Positions 9,031 to 15,886 of a DNA stretch of 64,000 nucleotides are shown piece after piece (position 1 is the stretch's first letter; each line of letters opens with the position of its first letter). The notes under the pieces are model-generated. The model was not told where the DNA came from, made no database searches, and worked only from the letters and a program-made list of their open reading frames with translations. Origin of the DNA: Maribellus maritimus (GTDB taxonomy: Bacteria > Bacteroidota > Bacteroidia > Bacteroidales > Prolixibacteraceae); the NCBI RefSeq assembly GCF_022267315.1, contig NZ_JAIKLE010000001.1, positions 372,001 through 436,000 on the forward strand, in the 5' to 3' direction. The position numbers and the translations under genes were made by a program.

Positions 9031-9587
9031 GCAGAGTAATTTTCATTTGTTCCAACAACTCTGTAAAGCTCGGTCACTTTACGTTTTAAAATATCCCGTG
9101 CGCGTGCGAGGTTCGACTTCGAGGTTCCAACTGTAATTTGCATTTCTTCACTTATCTGCTGATGACTCAGACCTTCCATTACGAAGAGGTTAAACACCAT
9201 CCTGTATCGTGGCGGAAGCTGGTGAATAAGTTCTATCAACTCCTTTGCTGAAATCTTATCTAAAATATCTTCAGAAATATGCTGACTGTCATAAATTGAA
9301 ACATCTTCAACCGGATGCAACATGTTTTGTTTCCTGTACTTTTCCAATGACACATTCACCATTATCCTCCGTATCCAACCTTCCAAAGAACCTTCATGTC
9401 TGAATCCTTTAATATTTGTAAAGACCTTAAAAAATCCATCCTGTAAGTTATCCTCAGCTTCTGTAGCGTCTTTCGCATAGCGAAGACAAACGCCGTACAT
9501 TTTCGGAGCAAACATTTTGTACAATTTCTCCTGTGCACGCACATCACCGGAAGCACAAGCTTCAACTATATTTTTAAGGTCTTCCAA
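9027..9587 (-). CDS. ECF-type RNA polymerase sigma factor
   Basis: This 186-residue sigma-70 family protein carries only regions 2 and 4, the ECF layout. Region 2 spans about 20-90 (AEDNLQDGFFKVFTNIKGF, then EGWIRRIMVNVSLEKYRK). Region 4 spans about 120-175, with LPPRYRMVFNLFVMEGLSH and a helix-turn-helix around QISEEMQITVGTSKSNLARA. It should direct RNA polymerase to a small envelope-response regulon. The next gene overlaps its stop codon and encodes the probable anti-sigma partner. A sigma factor transcribed together with its anti-sigma is normally autoregulated. Start chosen at the ATG giving MEDLKNIVEACASGD, a usual N-terminus for the family. Confidence 0.9.
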   Translation of the reverse strand: MEDLKNIVEACASGDVRAQEKLYKMFAPKMYGVCLRYAKDATEAEDNLQDGFFKVFTNIKGFRHEGSLEGWIRRIMVNVSLEKYRKQNMLHPVEDVSIYDSQHISEDILDKISAKELIELIHQLPPRYRMVFNLFVMEGLSHQQISEEMQITVGTSKSNLARARDILKRKVTELYRVVGTNENYSA

Positions 9588-9717
9588 ATCAGGTTACATA
9601 AATTCCGTTCAAAATTAAGGAATATTCCTTTAACCAATCCCGAACGTCTATCCTCAATTTTATACTACAAACGATAAAAACTACACGAAAACATTATCCA
9701 GACGAAATAACAAAATA

Positions 9718-9758
9718 AAAGGTTGCGTTTTCCCACTAAACAAATTCACGCAACCTTT
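9718..9758. terminator. Perfect 11-bp stem hairpin with flanking A/T runs
   Basis: Arms AAAGGTTGCGT (9718-9728) and ACGCAACCTTT (9748-9758) pair perfectly around a 19-nt loop, with a T run after it on the plus strand and an A run before it. It has the form of a bidirectional intrinsic terminator, but it lies between divergently transcribed genes, where no terminator is expected. It could also be a 5'-leader attenuator for the serpin genes. Confidence 0.6.
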
Positions 9759-9822
9759 TTCTGTGTTCACTCATCTTTGGAACATCAATTGCAGGAGAAC
9801 AACAGAAAATAAAACAAAAGCT

Positions 9823-11052
9823 ATGAAACTTAAATTCATTTTCTCACTCGTACTGGCTTCTTTTTTTGTCTTTGGCTGCGATTTGGCAAATTCAAACGAC
9901 GAAATTGATGAAATAAAACTCACTGAAAAAACGGCTCAATTACTAGAGGCCGAGAATAATTTTGGTTTTGAACTCTTCCAGAACATCTATGCCTTTGAAA
10001 CCCAATCCGACAATATTATGGTGTCGCCATTAAGTGTGAGCCTGGCATTGGCAATGACATACAACGGAGCCAACGGAGAAACAAAAACGGCGATGGAAAA
10101 AACATTAAAAGTATACGGGTTAACATCTGAAGCAATCAACACATCGTACCAAACATTGATTGACGGATTAAAATCGCTGGATAAAAAAGTACTTCTTGAA
10201 ATCGCAAATGCAATATATTACCGTGAAGGTTTTGATGTGGAGCAGGATTTTATCTCGACGAACAAAGAATATTACAACGCTGATGTAGAGGCACAGGACT
10301 TTAGTTCGCCCAGCGCTTTGGAAACCATCAATGGATGGGTTGCCGAAAAAACACATGATAAAATTGACAAGATTTTAGATGAAATTTCACCAGAACAAGC
10401 GATGTTTCTTATTAATGCCATTTATTTTAAAGGAATGTGGGCTTCGGAATTTGACAAAGATAAAACAACGAAAGATCCTTTTTATCTGGATAACGGGTCT
10501 ACTATTCAAACTGATTTTATGAATCAAACCCAAACCGTTGAGATGGCATCCAACAATTTGTTTAGCGCTATTCAACTCCCCTATGGAAAAGGAAAATACA
10601 ACATGCTTGTTTTTCTTCCTGAAACAGATAAAACACTTCAGGATATTGTAGACAAACTGGATAAAGACAATTGGGAAACATGGATGCAAAGTTTTGCAGA
10701 GACGGAAGACGTCATAATAAGTCTTCCAAAATTTAAATACAAATACGAAATAAAATTAAACGATGTTTTGTCGGAAATGGGAATGGGAGTTGCATTTACC
10801 GACGCCGCTGATTTTACAGGAATGAACAAAAACGGGCAGCTAAAAATCGACTTTGTAAAACACAAGACTTTTATTGAGGTAAACGAGGAAGGAACGGAAG
10901 CTGCCGCCGTCACTTCAGTTGGAATTGAGACAACCTCAATGCCATTATATGTAGAATTTAATGCCAATCGCCCGTTTTTTTACGCCATTACTGAAAAAGA
11001 TACCAAAGCAATCCTTTTTATGGGAACTGTAAAAAAACCACAAATAAATTAA
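9823..11052 (+). CDS. Serpin family serine protease inhibitor, lipoprotein (copy 1)
   Basis: The ATG at 9823 gives a 409-residue protein with a clean lipoprotein signal (Cys19 in FVFGC). The frame is open 20 codons further upstream but those residues spoil the signal. The serpin fold is complete, with MVSPLSVSLALAMTYNGANG near the N-terminus, AIYFKGMW in mid-protein and a C-terminal RPFFYAI strand. The hinge EEGTEAAAVT (355-364) has the small residues needed for loop insertion, so the protein should be inhibitory. Counting 17 residues from the hinge puts P1-P1' near Thr371-Ser372, which would favour an elastase- or subtilisin-like target. It is probably anchored in the outer membrane to block external proteases. 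A second serpin gene follows after 10 bp. Confidence 0.93.
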   Translation: MKLKFIFSLVLASFFVFGCDLANSNDEIDEIKLTEKTAQLLEAENNFGFELFQNIYAFETQSDNIMVSPLSVSLALAMTYNGANGETKTAMEKTLKVYGLTSEAINTSYQTLIDGLKSLDKKVLLEIANAIYYREGFDVEQDFISTNKEYYNADVEAQDFSSPSALETINGWVAEKTHDKIDKILDEISPEQAMFLINAIYFKGMWASEFDKDKTTKDPFYLDNGSTIQTDFMNQTQTVEMASNNLFSAIQLPYGKGKYNMLVFLPETDKTLQDIVDKLDKDNWETWMQSFAETEDVIISLPKFKYKYEIKLNDVLSEMGMGVAFTDAADFTGMNKNGQLKIDFVKHKTFIEVNEEGTEAAAVTSVGIETTSMPLYVEFNANRPFFYAITEKDTKAILFMGTVKKPQIN

Positions 11053-11062
11053 TACCAGGCAA

Positions 11063-12310
11063 ATGAAAAAAACAACAGCTTTTTTAACCATCGTCGTTCT
11101 TTTTACTTTCTTTTCCTGTCAAAAAGAAGAGATAGATGCTTCAAAAAATGAATACCAGGAAATTCAAATCGACGAAAAGTCTGCACAAATAATAGAAGCT
11201 GATAATACATTTGGTTTCGAGTTATTTCAACATGTTTATACGTCGGAAACCGAATACGAAAATATCATGATTTCGCCATTAAGTGTTTCACTTGCTTTGG
11301 CAATGACGTATAACGGAGCCAAGGGGGAAACAAAAACAGCCATGGAAGAAACCCTGAAATTACATGGTCTGACACCTGAAGAAATCAATACGTCTTATCA
11401 GACTTTGCTAGCGGCTTTAAAATCGCTGGACAGCAAAGTTCTTCTCGAAATTGCAAATGCCATTTATTATCGCAATAACTTTCCGGTGGAACAAGACTTT
11501 ATAAATACCAACGAAAATTATTACGATGCGGAGGTAAGTGCGCTCGACTTTACGGCCACCGGTGTTGTGGATATTATAAATAACTGGGTAGCAGATAAAA
11601 CAAAGAATAAAATTAAAAGCATTGTAGATGAAATAAAAGAAAATCAGATAATGTTTCTTTTAAATGCTATTTACTTTAAAGGAATTTGGGAATCAGAATT
11701 TGATAAGAAAAATACAGAAAAAAAAGATTTTTATTTGGAAGACGGCACTACAATCCAAACCGATTTCATGCAGCAAACCAATTCAGTTTTTTATACATCA
11801 AACGAGCTGTTTGAAGCGATTCAACTGCCATACGGACAAGGAAACTTTAATATGTATGTTTTCTTACCTCAAACTGACAAAACCCTGCAGGACCTTGCCG
11901 AAAATATGAATAAGGGAAACTGGGATTTATGGAGGGAAAGCTTTACCGAAACAAATGCGGATATTGAATTCCCTAAATTCAAATATGAATACGAAATAAA
12001 ACTAAACGATGTGTTATCTGAAATGGGAATGGAGATTGCATTTTCGCCTGATTACGCTGATTTCAAGGGAATCAACAGTGGCGGAGGATTATACATCGAC
12101 TTCGTAAAACACAAATCTTTTATTGAAGTAAACGAAGAAGGAACGGAAGCCGCCGCAGTTACGGCGGTTGCTATTGCATACAGGACTACAGGTACAGGAA
12201 ATAGCACAATTCCGTTTTATGCAAACAAGCCATTTTTGTTTGCCATTACAGAAAAAAGTACCGGCGCTGTCTTATTTATGGGAACAGTAAAAAATCCTGT
12301 ATATGAATAA
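11063..12310 (+). CDS. Serpin family serine protease inhibitor, lipoprotein (copy 2)
   Basis: This 415-residue tandem paralogue of the preceding serpin has a lipoprotein signal with Cys19 (FTFFSC). Framework segments are nearly identical to copy 1 (SPLSVSLALAMTYNGA, YEIKLNDVLSEMGM, FIEVNEEGTEAAAVT). The reactive loop differs: after the conserved hinge (358-367) it reads AVAIAYRTTGTGNST, placing Arg374 at P1 and making the loop about four residues longer than in copy 1. Arg at P1 predicts trypsin-like or gingipain/clostripain-like targets. The short spacing suggests one transcript with copy 1. Divergence confined to the loop suggests that duplication widened the range of proteases inhibited. 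That is inference. Confidence 0.93.
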   Translation: MKKTTAFLTIVVLFTFFSCQKEEIDASKNEYQEIQIDEKSAQIIEADNTFGFELFQHVYTSETEYENIMISPLSVSLALAMTYNGAKGETKTAMEETLKLHGLTPEEINTSYQTLLAALKSLDSKVLLEIANAIYYRNNFPVEQDFINTNENYYDAEVSALDFTATGVVDIINNWVADKTKNKIKSIVDEIKENQIMFLLNAIYFKGIWESEFDKKNTEKKDFYLEDGTTIQTDFMQQTNSVFYTSNELFEAIQLPYGQGNFNMYVFLPQTDKTLQDLAENMNKGNWDLWRESFTETNADIEFPKFKYEYEIKLNDVLSEMGMEIAFSPDYADFKGINSGGGLYIDFVKHKSFIEVNEEGTEAAAVTAVAIAYRTTGTGNSTIPFYANKPFLFAITEKSTGAVLFMGTVKNPVYE

Positions 12311-12375
12311 TTTATCAGGATGACAAAATAAAGCATCTCGTTTATGCGTTAATTATTCAACAGAAACAAAATGCC

Positions 12376-13029
12376 ATGAAACAATTATTAATCACATTAA
12401 TATTTGCTGTTTTTTTGTTTGCAAGTTGCCAGCAGGATGATGAAGTAATGCTGATGGAAACCGGCACAGTGGTAGATTATGCGGGTGCCGCAAGTTGTGG
12501 CGTTGTAATTGAGCTTGACAATGGTAACCGTATTCAACCGCTTTATTTCCCCGATGGTTTTACTTTTACTCAGGGGCAACGTGTTTTGGTTGAATACAAA
12601 GAATTGCCAAATATTATCCCAACTTGCGACCGGGGAACTGCCAGCGACATTTCATATGTGGAAGAGTTAAATTGTGCCCCATATATAAACTTAAACTTTA
12701 ACAACTATGACAGCCTTGCACGCGATCCGGTTTTTATTCATGAAGCTTTTGTTGATGGCGATTGTTTGCAGATAAAACTATCGTACAGTGGAGGGTGTCA
12801 GGAACATACGATAGATCTCGCACGTATGCACCCCTGGGTAACTGGTTCATCCAATATACCTACTTTGGAAATCAGGCACAACGCCAATGGAGACATGTGT
12901 GAAGCACTATTTACCAAAGAACTTCGGTTCGATTTAACACCGCTTAAACAAGAAGGTAAAACGGAATTTGTTCTTACAGCCAAATTAGCTGACGGGGAAG
13001 ATTACTCAGAAATTTTTGATTTGAATTAA
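12376..13029 (+). CDS. NigD-like lipoprotein of unknown function
   Basis: This 217-residue lipoprotein has Cys18 in FLFASC. Residues about 28-95 look like a small OB-type barrel (GTVVDYAGAASCGVVIEL, then GQRVLVEYKE). Residues about 100-217 form a second beta domain with conserved-looking GGCQEHTIDL and DMCEALFTKELRFDL. This two-domain layout resembles the NigD-like family of Bacteroidota, whose function is unclear. Six Cys beyond the lipobox may form disulfides. It lies 65 bp after the serpin pair in the same direction and ends before a good terminator, so it may be the last gene of that unit. Confidence 0.65.
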   Translation: MKQLLITLIFAVFLFASCQQDDEVMLMETGTVVDYAGAASCGVVIELDNGNRIQPLYFPDGFTFTQGQRVLVEYKELPNIIPTCDRGTASDISYVEELNCAPYINLNFNNYDSLARDPVFIHEAFVDGDCLQIKLSYSGGCQEHTIDLARMHPWVTGSSNIPTLEIRHNANGDMCEALFTKELRFDLTPLKQEGKTEFVLTAKLADGEDYSEIFDLN

Positions 13030-13079
13030 TTAATAACCATCACCCGTATTTTTTATTTTTTGATACCAGGTTAGTCTTT

Positions 13080-13112
13080 AAGGTTGTCCGAATTTTTCGG
13101 GCAGCCTTTTTT
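13080..13112 (+). terminator. Intrinsic terminator after the serpin/lipoprotein unit
   Basis: Hairpin AGGTTGTCCGA / TCGGGCAGCCT (two G-U pairs) with a short loop, followed by a T6 run, directly downstream of the NigD-like gene. Confidence 0.75.
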
Positions 13113-13145
13113 CATTTCGAAAAAGTATATTTACATAAAAAATAA

Positions 13146-13634
13146 ATGGCTGTAAAGGATATATTACTACTGGGAGATCCAAAACTTTACGAAGAATCAG
13201 CCCCTGTAAAAAAAACAGAACTCAATGAATTACTACCGCATTTTAATCTCATGTTTGAAACTGTACTTGATTTCCAAAAAAAATACGGTGCAGGACGCGG
13301 CATTGCCGCACCTCAAATTGGTCTCTTAAAACGAATTATTTGTTTAAACATTGATAAACCTGTTGCAATCATAAATCCTGAACTTAAAAACCCAAGCAAC
13401 GAGATGATTGAGTTATGGGACGATTGTATGAGCTTTCCCAATCTGTGCGTAAAAGTAAAACGACACAAAAAACTCACACTTTCATTTTACGACTTAAACT
13501 GGGAAAAACAAACATGGCAGTTGGAAGACGACATGGCGGAACTTATACAACATGAATTTGATCATTTGGATGGCATTCTTGCAGTGCAACGTGCTGTTGA
13601 CAACAAATCTTTCCGATGGAAACCCTCGAATTAA
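13146..13634 (+). CDS. Peptide deformylase-like protein (divergent)
   Basis: This 162-residue protein has three peptide deformylase motifs: GRGIAAPQ (50-57) is motif 1, Cys94 in WDDCMSFP corresponds to the metal-binding Cys of EGCLS, and HEFDH (136-140) supplies two His ligands and the catalytic Glu. Motif 2 departs from the canonical EGCLS (DDCMS), so it is a divergent member. It probably removes formyl groups from nascent proteins or acts on another formylated substrate. Metal ligands are all present, so activity is plausible. Its stop codon overlaps that of the converging LytTR gene. Confidence 0.8.
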   Translation: MAVKDILLLGDPKLYEESAPVKKTELNELLPHFNLMFETVLDFQKKYGAGRGIAAPQIGLLKRIICLNIDKPVAIINPELKNPSNEMIELWDDCMSFPNLCVKVKRHKKLTLSFYDLNWEKQTWQLEDDMAELIQHEFDHLDGILAVQRAVDNKSFRWKPSN

Positions 13635-14503
13635 CCGCCTGTTTTTATAAACTCATTTAAAACTTCCTGTGAATATGTCTTTGAAACCGGAATAACTAAT
13701 TCTGATGGCGCATCAATTTCAAGCTTTAACCCCTCTTTTTCTTTGCGGATAAGTTTTACTTTTTCAAAATTTACAATAAACGAACGGTGACAGCGAATAA
13801 ATGAATATTCAGAAAGATATTCTCCAAGATTTTTCAAGCTGTTACGAAGAAGATAATGTGATATTTTCTGTTTATTCAAAAAATAGATGGTTACATAATT
13901 ATCAGCGGCCTCAAGATAGAGAATATCTGAAGGCAACATCGAAAACCGCATAACCTCCTTTTCGTCGTAGAAAGGGAGAAGTTTGGTTGCTTTTACATTG
14001 ATATCCTCTTTCAATTGCTCAAGGCTCTCCAGCTTTTTTGATTTGTCCTGCCAGGAAAAATATAAGGTGAGTATCATATATGGCAAAATAACAACCAGGG
14101 CAGTTATCTGAAGCGAAACAACAAAATCATCGACAATATCGCTCTTTTCGTGAAGAAAAAATACTTTTAGCAATGTGTAAACAAATGCCATTATAACAAT
14201 TTCTGTCAGTTCCCAGCTTCCGTACTGTAAATAATTTAATTTATGCTTCTTATTTATCCGAAACATTAAGATGCGACTGATTACCATAACTAAAATCCCG
14301 GTTAAGATTAAACCGCTGGAATATAAAAACAGTTCCAATTTGGTAACATTGTACCAGGTATTTACTCCAAACGGCGCATAAATATTTATGAATACCAAAG
14401 CAAAAGCAGCCGTAAAAAGAATTCGGTTGACAATGTTTTTTCTAAAAATCAGAAATTCGGGTATCTTTTTTTCCCAGATAAGCATAGTCCAGATTTTTTT
14501 CAA
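13631..14503 (-). CDS. Membrane-anchored LytTR-family transcriptional regulator
   Basis: This 290-residue protein has an N-terminal membrane domain with four hydrophobic helices between about 25 and 155. A short linker follows, then a C-terminal LytTR DNA-binding domain (about 185-285: DILYLEAADNYVTIYF, GEYLSEYSFIRCHRSFIVN). There is no receiver domain, so it is not a classical response regulator. The membrane part may sense the signal directly. LytTR proteins bind direct repeats about two helical turns apart, and such a repeat lies upstream of this gene (14563-14591). It is divergent from the alpha/beta hydrolase gene, which may be its target. An alternative start at Met7 (14485) is possible. 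Confidence 0.88.
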   Translation of the reverse strand: MKKIWTMLIWEKKIPEFLIFRKNIVNRILFTAAFALVFINIYAPFGVNTWYNVTKLELFLYSSGLILTGILVMVISRILMFRINKKHKLNYLQYGSWELTEIVIMAFVYTLLKVFFLHEKSDIVDDFVVSLQITALVVILPYMILTLYFSWQDKSKKLESLEQLKEDINVKATKLLPFYDEKEVMRFSMLPSDILYLEAADNYVTIYFLNKQKISHYLLRNSLKNLGEYLSEYSFIRCHRSFIVNFEKVKLIRKEKEGLKLEIDAPSELVIPVSKTYSQEVLNEFIKTGG

Positions 14504-14562
14504 AAATAAACTTTAAATAAAGAAATCGCATCAGAATCGTAGAATCTAATCGCAAACTTTCA

Positions 14563-14591
14563 CCCCTAAATAAATAATCTCCCCCCTAAAT
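14563..14591. promoter_or_regulatory. Candidate LytTR operator: two direct CCCCTAAAT repeats
   Basis: The 9-bp sequence CCCCTAAAT occurs at 14563-14571 and 14583-14591, start-to-start 20 bp, in the divergent region between the LytTR regulator and the hydrolase. Two 9-bp direct repeats about two turns apart is the architecture bound by LytTR dimers such as AgrA. Assignment is by architecture and location only. Confidence 0.5.
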
Positions 14592-14683
14592 CAACAATTC
14601 TGTCCCAGATTTCAGGAAGCAATCCCATTCTTTTGCAACACAGAAAAAACCCAGCTAATTTCATTCCCCAAAATTGGAAGAAC

Positions 14684-15841
14684 ATGAATTACACACACTT
14701 ACACCAGCAACTCACAACACTTTTCTCCCTTAACAAGGATTTTATCAAAGTTCCTGATTCTGATGTTTGTATCCGAAATCTTGATTTTTATTCTTCCTTC
14801 CAAACATCATTGTTAAAAAATGGCATTTTCCAAAATCAATTTGGTGTTGAAGATTCAAAAATTGAAGAAAACTGGCATTTTAAATACCCTGTATTCACTC
14901 CTTCCGACAAAAAAAATAACCGGGCTATTATTTTATTACATGGATTAAATGAACGCGACTGGAGTAAGTACCTGTCCTGGGCAACTTATTTGGCAGAACA
15001 AACCGCCCGGACCATCATTCTTTTCCCCCTGGCATTTCATATGAACCGCGGGAAAAAAGAATGGAGCGACCCGCGGGTAATGAATGTGCTGGTTAGCTCA
15101 AGAAAAAATATGTATCAAAATATTATTCAGTCTTCTTTTGCGAATGCTGCTTTAAGCGACCGTTTATCCGAAGATCCTATGCGCTTTTACCGTGGTGGAC
15201 TACAAAGCGCCCATGATTTGATTCAGCTTCTAAATCAAATCAAAAACGGCAATTATCCTTTGCTTGAAAAAGATACGCAAATCAATTTCTTCGGATATTC
15301 AATTGGCGCATTCCTCACCCAAATAATGTTTATGGCTAATCCTGGAAATCTTTTAAAAAAATCGAAGGCTGTTTTGTTTTGCGGCGGAACTACTTTTGAT
15401 AATATGAGCGGAACTTCGAAACTTATCATGGACAACCTTGCTTATCGCAATTTAAATGATTTCTACCTCCACACCTTTGAACGAAAATCTGATACAGAAA
15501 CAAAAAAAAATCTATCAGCTCCCTTACATTCTGTCGTAAAATCGTTCAAAGCTATGATTCCGATTCCGTCATTTTCAAAGTTAAAAGAAAAGGGGCTTTC
15601 AAGATTATCAAAAAAAATAACTGCCATTGGATTATTAAAGGATCAGGTAATTCCGGCAAAACACATCAATAACACATTAAAAAGTGGTCATAAAAAATTT
15701 CACTTTCAACTTCATACAATTGATTTTCCGTACCAGTATTCACACGAAAATCCATTCCCGGTTTACAACTCTGAAAAGTCGGCATTGGTAGATAAAAGTT
15801 TTGAAATGGTTTTTGCAAATGTTTCGGGGTTATTAAAATAA
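14684..15841 (+). CDS. Alpha/beta-hydrolase fold protein (DUF6051-like)
   Basis: The ATG at 14684 gives 385 residues. A TTG 51 bases upstream would add an unlikely leader. AIILLHGLNE (81-90) matches the oxyanion-loop strand of alpha/beta hydrolases, and GYSIG (204-208) is a nucleophile elbow with Ser206. No signal peptide is visible, so it is cytoplasmic. The length and the EWSDPRVM region recall the Bacteroidota family annotated DUF6051, which has no known substrate. It is transcribed away from the membrane LytTR regulator, with a shared 180 bp promoter region carrying a direct repeat, so it may be regulated by that protein. Confidence 0.7.
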   Translation: MNYTHLHQQLTTLFSLNKDFIKVPDSDVCIRNLDFYSSFQTSLLKNGIFQNQFGVEDSKIEENWHFKYPVFTPSDKKNNRAIILLHGLNERDWSKYLSWATYLAEQTARTIILFPLAFHMNRGKKEWSDPRVMNVLVSSRKNMYQNIIQSSFANAALSDRLSEDPMRFYRGGLQSAHDLIQLLNQIKNGNYPLLEKDTQINFFGYSIGAFLTQIMFMANPGNLLKKSKAVLFCGGTTFDNMSGTSKLIMDNLAYRNLNDFYLHTFERKSDTETKKNLSAPLHSVVKSFKAMIPIPSFSKLKEKGLSRLSKKITAIGLLKDQVIPAKHINNTLKSGHKKFHFQLHTIDFPYQYSHENPFPVYNSEKSALVDKSFEMVFANVSGLLK

Positions 15842-15870
15842 AAAAGCTGCCCAAACCGGACAGCTTAACT
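15842..15870 (-). terminator. Terminator of the FadL-type porin gene
   Basis: Arms AAGCTGCCC (15844-15852) and GGACAGCTT (15858-15866), one non-Watson-Crick position. The A run to the left becomes a U run for minus-strand transcripts, so it serves the gene ending at 15887. Confidence 0.65.
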
Positions 15871-15886
15871 CTTATATCATCTTTTT

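Noticed and set aside
9763-9822. Upstream extension of serpin copy 1 by 20 codons
   Set aside because: The extra residues are polar and precede the lipoprotein signal, and the segment follows a hairpin; the ATG at 9823 is preferred.
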